From assembly GCF_012927165.1 (NCBI RefSeq), contig NZ_JABBGA010000029.1:1-52843 (forward strand): a stretch of DNA of 52,843 nucleotides, in the 5' to 3' direction. The notes below the pieces were generated by a model. It saw only the letters and a list, made by a program, of their open reading frames with translations. It ran no database searches and was not told the DNA's origin. Source of the stretch: Zoogloea dura. GTDB taxonomy: Bacteria > Pseudomonadota > Gammaproteobacteria > Burkholderiales > Rhodocyclaceae. A program made the position numbers and the translations under genes. How positions within the stretch are numbered: the first letter of the stretch is position 1; every line of letters begins with the position of its first letter. Shown here in pieces: positions 35,570-43,660 of this stretch.

Positions 35570-35600
35570 GGTTCGGGGGCAATCCCCGAACCATTTTTTC
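35570..35600 (+). terminator. Terminator-like hairpin just before pntAA, possible attenuator
   Basis: GGTTCGGGG (35570-35578) pairs perfectly with CCCCGAACC (35584-35592) around GCAAT and is followed by ATTTTTTCTT. This is a strong intrinsic terminator. Only 20 bases and an AGGAG ribosome site separate it from the pntAA ATG, leaving no room for a promoter in between, so pnt expression must rely on read-through or on regulated termination. Confidence 0.8.
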
Positions 35601-35620
35601 TTCCCGAATCAGGAGTACCT

Positions 35621-36748
35621 ATGCCGCTGACCATTGCAGTGGCGCGAGAGCGCGCGCCCGGCGAAAAGCGGGTCGCCCTGTCGCCCGAGAGCGCACGACG
35701 CTTCAAGGATCTCGGTGCCGAGCTGCGCATCGAGGCCGGGGCGGGCCTGAGCAGCCATTTCGTGGACGCGGACTACGCGGACGTGGCATCCGCCCACAGC
35801 CTGGAAGAAACCTACGCGGGGGCCGACGTGATCCTGCGGGTCAGCCCGCCCTCCCCGGAGGAGATCGCGGCGATGCCCGTCGGCAGCGTGCTGATCGGCC
35901 TGCTGCGGCCCTTCGAGCTGCCGGCCCGCCTGGATGCGCTCAACGGGCGGCGCATCACGGCCTTCGCCCTCGAACTGCTGCCGCGCATCTCCCGGGCCCA
36001 GAGCATGGATGTGCTGTCGTCCCAGGGCGCCTGCGCCGGCTACCAGAGCGGCCTGATCGCGGCTGCGCGCTGCGCGAAGTTCTTCCCGATGCTGACGACG
36101 GCATCGGGCACCGTCCGCCCGGCGCGGGTACTGGTGATCGGTGCCGGTGTGGCGGGCCTGCAGGCCATCGCCACCTGCCGCCGCCTCGGCGCTGCCGTGG
36201 AGGCCTACGACGTGCGCGCCGCGGCCCGCGAGCAGATCGAATCCCTGGGCGCCAAGTTCGTCGACACCGGGGTGCAGGCCGACGGCGCCGGTGGCTATGC
36301 GCGGGACCTGAGCGCCGTCGAAAAGCTGCAGCAGGCGGAGCGTCTGGCCCGTGCCGTGGCGGCGGCAGACGTGGTCATCACCACCGCGGCGGTGCCCGGC
36401 AAGGCCGCGCCGGTGATCGTCACCGAAGAGATGGTGGCGCAGATGCGGCATGGCGCCCTGATCGTCGACCTGGCCGCGGAAACCGGCGGCAACTGCGCCC
36501 TGACGCAGCCGGGTGAGCACGTGGACGTCGGCGGCGTGCATATCCACGGCCCGCTGCACCTGGCCTCGCGCATGCCGACCCATGCCTCCGACCTGTATGC
36601 CCGCAACCTCTACAACTTCCTGTCGCCCTGGGTCCGTGAAGGGCAGCTCGCCTTCGACGGGGCTGACGAGATCCTCGCCGGGGCGCTGCTGTGCCGGGAC
36701 GGCAGCACCGTCCATCCCCTGGTGAAGCACGTTCTGGGAGAAGCCTGA
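35621..36748 (+). CDS. pntAA: NAD(P) transhydrogenase subunit alpha part 1 (domain I)
   Basis: 375 residues from the ATG at 35621 (AGGAG upstream); the frame is open to 35444 but reads into the hairpin. It is the NAD(H)-binding domain I of proton-translocating transhydrogenase: N-terminal RERAPGEKRVALSPES, nucleotide-binding VLVIGAGVAGLQAIATCRRL, and the alanine-dehydrogenase-like VITTAAVPGKAAP. The alpha subunit is split into PntAA and PntAB as in Rhodospirillum rubrum. The complex uses the proton gradient to reduce NADP+ with NADH. Its stop overlaps the pntAB ATG by one base. Confidence 0.95.
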   Translation: MPLTIAVARERAPGEKRVALSPESARRFKDLGAELRIEAGAGLSSHFVDADYADVASAHSLEETYAGADVILRVSPPSPEEIAAMPVGSVLIGLLRPFELPARLDALNGRRITAFALELLPRISRAQSMDVLSSQGACAGYQSGLIAAARCAKFFPMLTTASGTVRPARVLVIGAGVAGLQAIATCRRLGAAVEAYDVRAAAREQIESLGAKFVDTGVQADGAGGYARDLSAVEKLQQAERLARAVAAADVVITTAAVPGKAAPVIVTEEMVAQMRHGALIVDLAAETGGNCALTQPGEHVDVGGVHIHGPLHLASRMPTHASDLYARNLYNFLSPWVREGQLAFDGADEILAGALLCRDGSTVHPLVKHVLGEA

Positions 36749-37035
36749 TGGACCCCGTACTGACGCTCTACATCTTCATGCTCGCCGCCGTTGCCGGCTT
36801 CGAGATCATTGCCCGGGTGCCGGTGATCCTGCACACCCCGCTGATGTCCGGCTCCAACTTCATCCACGGTGTGGTGGTGGTGGGGGCCATGATCGTGCTG
36901 GGCAGCGCCGACAGCATGCTGGAAAAGGCTATCGGCTTCTTCGCGGTGGCCCTCGGCGCGGCCAATGCCGCCGGCGGCTACGTGGTCACCGAACGCATGC
37001 TGGCCATGTTCCGCAGCAAGGGGGAGGGGAAATGA
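36748..37035 (+). CDS. pntAB: NAD(P) transhydrogenase subunit alpha part 2 (membrane)
   Basis: 95 residues, three membrane helices: LTLYIFMLAAVAGFEIIA, NFIHGVVVVGAMIVLG and AIGFFAVALGAANAAGGYVV, the last ending in the charged VTERMLAMF typical of PntAB. This is the small membrane half of the split alpha subunit that, with PntB, forms the proton channel. TGATG overlap with pntAA and ATGA overlap with pntB show a tightly coupled trio. Confidence 0.95.
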   Translation: MDPVLTLYIFMLAAVAGFEIIARVPVILHTPLMSGSNFIHGVVVVGAMIVLGSADSMLEKAIGFFAVALGAANAAGGYVVTERMLAMFRSKGEGK

Positions 37036-38402
37036 CGCTACCCGCATTCGTCCAGGGGGCGTGGTTCGCCGGCGCCCTGTTCTTCATCTTCGGCCTCAAG
37101 GGCATGAGCTCGCCGGCCTCCGCGCGGCGCGGCATCATCGTCGCCGGCTACGGCATGCTCACCGCCATTGCCGGCACCTTCCTGATCCCGGGCCTGCAGA
37201 ACATCGGGCTGATCGCCATCGCCCTGGGGCTGGGCAGCGCGGTGGCCTGGCTGTCCGGGGCGCGGGTCAAGATGACCGACATGCCCCAGATGGTGGCGAT
37301 CTACAACGGCATGGGCGGCGGCGCCGCGGCGGCCATCGCGGCCGTGGAGTTCGTCAAGGGCGACACCCACGACCTGGCGACCACCGCGCTGGCGGTGCTC
37401 GGCGCGCTGATCGGGGCGGTGTCCTTCACCGGGTCCTGCATCGCCTGGGCCAAGCTGCAGGGCGTGCTCAGGAAGGCCGTGCGCCTGCCCGCCCAGAATG
37501 CCCTCAATGTGCTGCTGGCGCTTGGCACCGTGGCGCTGGGGCTGGCCACCGTGATGCTGGCGCCGGCCCGCCCCGAGCTGGTGTGCGCCTTCTTCGCCCT
37601 GGCGCTGATCCTGGGCCTGGTGGTGACCCTGCCGATCGGCGGCGCCGACATGCCGGTGGTGATCTCCCTGTTCAACGCCTTCACGGGGCTGGCGGTGGGT
37701 TTCGAGGGCTATGTGCTGGGCAATCCGGCGCTGATCATCGCCGGCATCGTGGTCGGCGCGGCCGGCACCCTGCTCACCCAGCTGATGGCCAAGGCCATGA
37801 ACCGGCCGATCAGCAACATCCTCTTCGTGCCGATGGCCGCCGCCGGCAGCGGCGCGGCGGTGGAGGGCGAACAGAAGGAGATCGGCGCCATGGATGTGGC
37901 GGCGCTGATGCGCTATGCCGACCGGGTCATCATCGTGCCGGGCTACGGCATGGCCGTGGCCCATGCCCAGCACAAGGTGTGGGAGATGACCGAGCTGCTC
38001 GAGGAGGCCGGGGTGGAGGTGAAGTTCGCCATCCACCCGGTGGCCGGCCGCATGCCGGGCCACATGAACGTGCTGCTGGCCGAGGCCGGCGTGCCCTACG
38101 ACAAGATCTTCGACCTGGACGAGATCAACGGGGAATTCGCCCAGGCCGACGTGGCCCTGGTGATCGGCGCCAATGACGTGGTCAATCCGGCGGCCCGCAG
38201 CGACAAATCCAGCCCCATCTACGGCATGCCCATCCTCAATGCCGACATGGCCCGCAATGTGATCGTGGTGAAGCGCGGAAAAGGCTCCGGCTATTCCGGC
38301 GTGGAGAACGCCCTGTTCTATTCGGACAATTGCCAGATGCTGTATGGCGATGCGCAACCGATGGCGGGCGAAATCATTCAGCACCTGAAGGCCATGGGGT
38401 GA
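37032..38402 (+). CDS. pntB: NAD(P) transhydrogenase subunit beta
   Basis: 456 residues, full family length. N-terminal ~270 residues give about nine membrane helices, with conserved MSSPASARRG and the glycine-rich VAIYNGMGGGAAAAIA. The C-terminal ~180 residues form the NADP(H)-binding domain III: IVPGYGMAVAHAQHKVWEM, VKFAIHPVAGRMPGHMNVLL and the GANDVVNPAA motif. It ends the plus-strand operon; the following 1.4 kb is non-coding. Being downstream of three or four reductases likely to use NADPH, it may be present as the local NADPH supply. Confidence 0.95.
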   Translation: MTLPAFVQGAWFAGALFFIFGLKGMSSPASARRGIIVAGYGMLTAIAGTFLIPGLQNIGLIAIALGLGSAVAWLSGARVKMTDMPQMVAIYNGMGGGAAAAIAAVEFVKGDTHDLATTALAVLGALIGAVSFTGSCIAWAKLQGVLRKAVRLPAQNALNVLLALGTVALGLATVMLAPARPELVCAFFALALILGLVVTLPIGGADMPVVISLFNAFTGLAVGFEGYVLGNPALIIAGIVVGAAGTLLTQLMAKAMNRPISNILFVPMAAAGSGAAVEGEQKEIGAMDVAALMRYADRVIIVPGYGMAVAHAQHKVWEMTELLEEAGVEVKFAIHPVAGRMPGHMNVLLAEAGVPYDKIFDLDEINGEFAQADVALVIGANDVVNPAARSDKSSPIYGMPILNADMARNVIVVKRGKGSGYSGVENALFYSDNCQMLYGDAQPMAGEIIQHLKAMG

Positions 38403-38549
38403 TCCGTGATGGGTTGATTCTATTTCTCTCCGCTGTTGGTTCGTGTGCTTGGGAACCTGCAGGTTTGGCCGGATGGGGGATCCTGTCCGGCCTTTTTTCT
38501 GGGCTTTGTCGGGGGGCTTCATTCGCCCGTGGTGCGTTGGGCCTTTGCT

Positions 38550-39155
38550 GGTCGGTTTTCCTTTGTTTTACGTTGTATTGGCCGGGATTTCGCCCCGGCG
38601 GGCGACTTACTTCTTTGCTTCGCCAAAGAAGTAAGCAAGAAAGGCGACCCGCCTCCCCGGTCATTCGCTTACGCGAATGACTGCCCTGCGCTGCTCACGG
38701 CAGGCGGCCGGCGCGGAACTCGCCCTTCGGGCTCAAACAGCCGCGCCGGACTTCCCCGCCTGCCGTTCCGCTGCTCGGCGGGTCGGAACGGGCTTTCAGC
38801 AAGCACCGAGCCTCTACGGAAAATCCGGCGGATGCGAGACGTTGGGGTTTTGCTTTTGCGTTGATCATCACCCCCTGCTTCAGCAAACGCGCGGTGTTTG
38901 CGAAAAGCCCGTTCTGACCCGCCGAGCAGCGGAGCAGCGGGCGGGGCCTTCCGGCGCGGCTGTCTGAGGAGGCGCAGCCGACGAGTTCCGCGCCGGCCGC
39001 CCGATGCGAGCAGCGCAGGGGAGTCGTCCGCTACGCGGACGACCGGGGAAGCCGGGTCGCCTTTCTTTCCCCCTTTCTTTGGCGACGCAAAGAAAGGGGT
39101 CGCCCGCCGGGGCGAAATCCCGGCCAATCCAACGTAAAACAACGGAAAGCCCCGG
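38550..39155. repeat. Large imperfect inverted repeat (~260-bp arms) with nested hairpins
   Basis: Left arm ~38550-38807 and right arm ~38893-39155 are two diverged copies of the same sequence in opposite orientation, separated by ~85 bases. Each arm contains a perfect 12-bp hairpin (38606-38617 with 38624-38635; 39070-39081 with 39088-39099) and a perfect 9-bp hairpin (38660-38668 with 38673-38681; 39023-39031 with 39035-39043). The stems differ between arms but stay paired, so structure appears conserved. Open frames across it are translations of the repeat and are not called as genes. It lies 3' of pntB and may end that transcript. From memory, related repeats are scattered in beta- and gammaproteobacterial genomes. 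Confidence 0.85.
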
Positions 39156-39234
39156 AACAACAGAAAGCCCTCCAGCAACCCCCAAAAACCGCCTCAAACA
39201 CAAAAATCCAGACACTCCCGCTCCCGGATCGCAG

Positions 39235-39591
39235 AACTCAATCAAGCCACCGCAGAACTGAGTCAAGGATCGCGTTAACTGAGTTAACGCGCCGCTTAAC
39301 TCAGTTAACGGACCGCAGATGTCAGTTAACGCATCGCGGATGTCAGTTAACGAACTCGTTAACTCAGTTAACGCACAGCGGATTTGAGTTAACCGACCGC
39401 GGAATTGAGTTCACGACCGGCGTAACTCAAATCCGCGACCGCGGATGTCAGTTCCAGCACCGCGGATTTGAGTTCTCGCACTCCGGATCTGACATCCGGC
39501 CCCGCGGAAGTGAGTTCACGCATGGCGGATGTGACATCCGGCGGCGCTTCATTCAGTTCCGCGGGCCCGGAAGTGACATCCCCGCGCCCTG
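39235..39591. repeat. Array of seventeen degenerate 21-bp tandem repeats
   Basis: Starting at 39235 the sequence falls into 17 consecutive 21-base units with no spacers, of the type ATGTCAGTTAACGCATCGCGG. The first half of a unit varies around (A)NNTNAGTTNACG, the second around NNCCGCGG; early units often contain GTTAAC, later ones ATCCG or TTCCG. Because 21 is a multiple of three, part of it reads on the minus strand as a heptad peptide repeat (SAVREL-like), but stops interrupt it, so I do not call a gene. The array sits just before the control element of the second operon. Confidence 0.88.
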
Positions 39592-39647
39592 CACCCCCGA
39601 ACACCGCGCCTGCAGCCAGTCCCGATGCTGCTGTGCACCGTCCGTCA

Positions 39648-39715
39648 CGGATTTCCGTGCTTTCCGGGATGCGTGAACCTAACGGCTCTCCGTGATTGAG
39701 AGGGGGAGGGGGGCG
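39648..39715 (+). promoter_or_regulatory. Shared bipartite control element, copy 2 (before the RND-DUF1329 operon)
   Basis: CGGATTTCCGTG at 39648 (here extended to the perfect palindrome CACGGATTTCCGTG) and CTCCGTGATTGAGAGGGG from 39688, then AGGGGGGCG. Spacing between the two words is 40 bp as in copy 1 at 28255. It ends about 87 bases before the RND start codon. Between 38403 and 39801 no gene is called: apart from this element the gap holds only the inverted repeat and the 21-bp array. Confidence 0.7.
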
Positions 39716-39801
39716 GCAGAAAATTGAATCGTCGGGAATGGCCATTTGCCTCCAGGCAAATAGGCAATGAGCCCGACGTCAATCAAAAGTGGGGAAGGCA
39801 A

Positions 39802-42237
39802 TTGAACACTATCAGGCACAAGATCGCGCACTGGACCCTCAAACGGCCCTGGTTGTCGCTGCTGCTGGCATTGGCCGTGACTGCATTCTTTGCAGTGGGG
39901 GCGGCCCGGGTGGAGGTGAGGACCATTTTCTCCGACCTGTTTCCGGAGACTCATCCATTCGTCCAGACATTCCGGGATCACGCCAATTTCGGCAATCCGC
40001 TCACCGTGACCATCATGGTCCAGCGTACCGACGGCAAGGACATCTATGCCGCCGACACGATGGAGAAGATCTGGAACCTGTCCCGCGACATCGACCTGAC
40101 GCCGGGTGTGGACCATGACCAGGTGGTCTCCATCGCCACCGAGAAGGCCCGCTACACGGTGCTCACGGCCGACGGGATCTTCTCCAATCCGGTGATGGAC
40201 GATCACCCGCCGGCGACGCCGGAGGAACTGGAGGAGGTGCGCCGCCGCATCGGCGAGTCGCCGGCGGTGCGGTCCTTCCTGGTCTCGGGTGACCAGACGG
40301 CGGCCATCATCAATGCCACCTTCATCGAGCGCCTGGTGGATTACCGCCAGGTCTTCGAGGCGGTGCAGGCGCTGAGCAGCCAGTACTCCGACGGCCAGCA
40401 CCGCATCCACGTGGCCGGCTGGCCGATGCTCACCGGCTGGATCTACCACTTCGGCGAGGACACCCCGAAGATCTTCGCGGTGACCCTGGGGCTGATGTTC
40501 GTGTTCCTGTTTGCCGCCATGCGCAACCTGGCGGGGGTTGTCACCCCGCTGGTGGTGAGCCTGGTGTCGGCGGTGTGGGGCTTTGGCTTCGTGGGCTGGA
40601 TCCACCAGCCGGTGGAGCCGCTGCTGATGGTCGTGCCCCTGCTGCTGATCGCCCGCTCCTTCAGCCACTGCGTGCAGGCCACCGAGCGCTATTACGAGAT
40701 CCTGCTGGAGGTGGGCGATCGTCGCAAGGCGGCCGAGATGTCCCTGGCGATGATGTTCGCACCGGGCACCCTGGGCATCTTCACCGACGTGTGCGGGTTG
40801 CTGCTGGTGGGCATCGCCCCCATCCCGGCGATGGAGCGCTTCGCCTTGTTCACCGGCTTCTGGGCGATGTGCCTGGTGCCCACCAGCGTGCTGCTGACGC
40901 CGGTGATCCTCAGCCTGCTGCCGGCGCCGGGCAACCTGCGCAGCCTGGTGGGAGAGGGCGGTGGCGGTGCCGGGCAGAAGGCCGGCCTGGTGCAGCGTGG
41001 CCTGCACGGGCTGCTCTCCGCGGCGGGCTGGCTCAGCACCGGCGGGCGGGCCCGCTTCACCGCCGCCGCCTTTCTGGCGATGACCGGCTACTCGATCTGG
41101 ATGATGTTCCAGCTGCAGGTGGGTAATCCGGTGGAGGGCAGCAACCTGCTGCGCCACGATGCGGAGTTCAACACGGCGGTGCGCCAGATCAACCGGAACT
41201 TCCCGGGCAGCATGACCCTGGAGGTGGTCTTCGAGGGCAAGGAAGGGCGCATCGTGCGCCAGTCGGACACCCTGCAGACCATGCAGCAGCTGCAGCGCTG
41301 CCTGGAGGGCAAGGAACATCCGCCGCGCGCCACCCTGTCCTTTGCCGACTACGCGCCGGAGGCCAACCGCCTGTTCAACGGCGGCCACCCGAAATGGCTG
41401 CCGCTGGACCGCAACGATGCCGCCGCCTCGGCCGCTTCCGGCGCGCTGATGCTCGGCTCCAGCCCCAACGCCTACCTGCACATCGCCGACTTCCAGCAGA
41501 AGAACGCCACCGTGTCCCTGTGGTATTCGGACAACCGGCAGGCCACCGTGGATGCCGCCCTGGCGGATGCGCGCAGCTGCATCGGCGAGGTGGGGGAGGA
41601 CCACAAGACCTTCCGCATCCGCCTCGCCACCGGCTCCATCGCCTTGCAGCAGTCGGTCAATGAAACGGTGGACCTGTACCAGTGGTACATCCTGGCCGGC
41701 CTCAACCTGGCCATCGGCATCGGCTGCAGCCTGGCCTACCGCTCGGTGGCCGCGGCGCTGATCCTGCTGCTGCCGGTGAACCTGGCCAACGCCATGCTCA
41801 CCGCCTTCATGGCCTTCTTCGGCATGGGGCTGGACGTGAACAGCCTGCCCATCCTGGCCATCGGCATCGGCGTGGGCATCGACTACGGCATCTACCTGCT
41901 CAGCCGCATCTGCGAGGAGTTCAAGGACGCCCAGCACTACGGCAAGGCCATCCAGGCGGCGCTGACCACCTGCGGCAAGGCGATCCTCTTCACCGCCGTG
42001 CTGATGACCATCGGCATCGCGCCCTGGTACTTCCTGTCCGAGCTGAAGTTCCTCGCCGACATGGGCCTGCTGCTGGTCATCGTGATGTCCATCAACACGG
42101 TGCTGGCCCTGGTGCTGGTGCCCCTGCTGATCTACCTCTTCAAGCCCCGCTTCGTATCCGCGGAGCACCACTTCCTGTCCGAGTCGGTGGATGGCTGGCT
42201 CGACACCCACCGGCTCGAACAGAAGACCCAGTCCTGA
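39802..42237 (+). CDS. RND/MMPL-family transporter (module 2)
   Basis: 811 residues from a TTG start at 39802, chosen because GGGGAAGG lies immediately upstream and the protein then begins NTIRHKIAHWTLKRPW directly before the first membrane helix; no ATG is available before that helix, and an upstream TTG at 39724 has no ribosome site. The layout matches the module 1 permease: helix 1, periplasmic loop with FPETHPFVQTF, five-helix block, second loop, five-helix block with GVGIDYGIYLLSRI near the end. Predicted to move a hydrophobic substrate across the inner membrane or periplasm with proton energy. The DUF1329 gene follows after 42 bases. Confidence 0.9.
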   Translation: MNTIRHKIAHWTLKRPWLSLLLALAVTAFFAVGAARVEVRTIFSDLFPETHPFVQTFRDHANFGNPLTVTIMVQRTDGKDIYAADTMEKIWNLSRDIDLTPGVDHDQVVSIATEKARYTVLTADGIFSNPVMDDHPPATPEELEEVRRRIGESPAVRSFLVSGDQTAAIINATFIERLVDYRQVFEAVQALSSQYSDGQHRIHVAGWPMLTGWIYHFGEDTPKIFAVTLGLMFVFLFAAMRNLAGVVTPLVVSLVSAVWGFGFVGWIHQPVEPLLMVVPLLLIARSFSHCVQATERYYEILLEVGDRRKAAEMSLAMMFAPGTLGIFTDVCGLLLVGIAPIPAMERFALFTGFWAMCLVPTSVLLTPVILSLLPAPGNLRSLVGEGGGGAGQKAGLVQRGLHGLLSAAGWLSTGGRARFTAAAFLAMTGYSIWMMFQLQVGNPVEGSNLLRHDAEFNTAVRQINRNFPGSMTLEVVFEGKEGRIVRQSDTLQTMQQLQRCLEGKEHPPRATLSFADYAPEANRLFNGGHPKWLPLDRNDAAASAASGALMLGSSPNAYLHIADFQQKNATVSLWYSDNRQATVDAALADARSCIGEVGEDHKTFRIRLATGSIALQQSVNETVDLYQWYILAGLNLAIGIGCSLAYRSVAAALILLLPVNLANAMLTAFMAFFGMGLDVNSLPILAIGIGVGIDYGIYLLSRICEEFKDAQHYGKAIQAALTTCGKAILFTAVLMTIGIAPWYFLSELKFLADMGLLLVIVMSINTVLALVLVPLLIYLFKPRFVSAEHHFLSESVDGWLDTHRLEQKTQS

Positions 42238-42279
42238 GCCCCCGCTGCGCAATCCACAAGAACCTTCAGGAGACGAGAC

Positions 42280-43659
42280 ATGCATCTGCTCAAGTACGAC
42301 TTCAACTACAGCCGCCGGGCCTTCCTGGCCAAGGCTGGCACCCTGGCCGGCGCCGGCGTGCTGGCCCCCCTGTGGCCACTGATCGCCCGCGGCGCCGACA
42401 TCGGCAAGGCCTACCCGGACGAGCTGATGTCCATCGAGGCGTGGACCAAGGGCAAGATCAAGACCGGCGACGTGATCACCGCCGCCAACGTGGACGTGGT
42501 GAAGGAGCTGCTCACCCCCATCGCCTACCGCCAGATCAAGGAGATGGGCCGGCGCATCCGCATCGTGGCGACCACCCGCGACGTGTCGCGGCTGTTTCCC
42601 CACGATTACTTCGAGGCCACCCTGCGCAATGCCGGCAAGGCCAGCTTCGGTGCCGACGGCAATGTGTATGCCCCCAACGGCGAACGCTGGATCGGCGGCA
42701 ACCCCTTCCCCGACGCGAAGACCCCGGTCGAGGCCTATGCCAACCTGACCCTCAGCTGGGGCCGCCACAACAACGCGGTGTACGCGGTGAAGGACTGGGA
42801 CATCGGGCCCGACGGCAAGGTGAACTACCAGTACGACTTTGTGTGGTTCGAGGAGAACACCTGCGGCCGCCTCGGCCCCGGGGGCGCTTTCGGCAGCTAC
42901 ACGGGCGACGGGCACAAGGACAAGCTGCGCTACCAGACGGTGATGTTCACCGGCCCCTCCGACGTGCGCGGCACCGCCTACCTCAACACCTGGTACTACG
43001 ACCAGCGCAAGTTCCCCGAGCTGGTGGGCTATGTGCCGGCCTTCAAGCGGGTGCGCAAGTTTCCCACCAACCAGCGCTTCGAGCCCCTGGCGCCGGGCCT
43101 CACCTTCTATTTGTCCGACGCCTGGGCGGCGGGCGATCCGATGCTGATCTGGGGCAACTACAAGCTGGTGGAGCGGCGCCCGATGCTCGGCGCGGTGTCC
43201 CACAACCAGGTGGACGACCCCAACTGGGAGCTGGCCACCCATGGCGGCCCGGAGGGCAAGACCTTCTTCGAGTACGACGTGGAGCTGATCCCCGAATGCC
43301 TGGTGGTCGATGCGGAGCCGGTGGGCTTCCCGCGTGCCCCCCTGGGCCGCAAGCGGGCGTGGATCGACGCCCGCAACATGATGTACATCGGCTACCACAC
43401 CTACGACCGGCGCGGCGAGCTGTTCAAGAGCTTCGAGCCGGCCTACGGCCTGTACGAGAAGAAGGGCGTCAAGGATCTCACCGGCAAGCACACCACCTGG
43501 TCGTGGACCTCGGTGATGACCCACGACATCCAGAACAACCGCATGTCCCGCTTCGTGCAGGCCAAGCAGATCGCCGGCGGCTACAAGTCCGCCCGCAACG
43601 TGGAGGGCATGTACGACAAGTACCTCACCGAACAGGCCCTTGGCCGAATGGGGGCCTGA
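42280..43659 (+). CDS. DUF1329 exported protein, Tat-type leader (module 2)
   Basis: 459 residues. Unlike its module 1 counterpart it begins with a clear twin-arginine signal, NYSRRAFLAKAGTLAGAGVL, cut near residue 38 (ARGAD). The mature part shows the DUF1329 features YPDELMSIEAWTKGKIKTGD, NWELATHGGPEGKTFFEYD, split here, and FPRAPLGRKRAWID. Tat export implies folding, or cofactor binding, before crossing the membrane. Sequence similarity to the module 1 protein is low by eye, so the two modules are likely specialised for different compounds. An AGGAGA ribosome site precedes the ATG. Confidence 0.88.
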   Translation: MHLLKYDFNYSRRAFLAKAGTLAGAGVLAPLWPLIARGADIGKAYPDELMSIEAWTKGKIKTGDVITAANVDVVKELLTPIAYRQIKEMGRRIRIVATTRDVSRLFPHDYFEATLRNAGKASFGADGNVYAPNGERWIGGNPFPDAKTPVEAYANLTLSWGRHNNAVYAVKDWDIGPDGKVNYQYDFVWFEENTCGRLGPGGAFGSYTGDGHKDKLRYQTVMFTGPSDVRGTAYLNTWYYDQRKFPELVGYVPAFKRVRKFPTNQRFEPLAPGLTFYLSDAWAAGDPMLIWGNYKLVERRPMLGAVSHNQVDDPNWELATHGGPEGKTFFEYDVELIPECLVVDAEPVGFPRAPLGRKRAWIDARNMMYIGYHTYDRRGELFKSFEPAYGLYEKKGVKDLTGKHTTWSWTSVMTHDIQNNRMSRFVQAKQIAGGYKSARNVEGMYDKYLTEQALGRMGA

Positions 43660-43660
43660 G

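Noticed and set aside
38436-39266. Several small open frames (up to 169 codons) in the pntB-RND gap
   Set aside because: They are translations of the two arms of the inverted repeat; the same peptide appears from both arms, so the repeat explains them.
39235-39591. CRISPR array
   Set aside because: Units are contiguous, degenerate and have no unique spacers; no cas genes are nearby.
39389-39745. 118-codon minus-strand frame with heptad peptide repeats (SAVREL-like)
   Set aside because: It results from the 21-bp repeat period being a multiple of three; stops occur in the other repeat units and there is no ribosome site.
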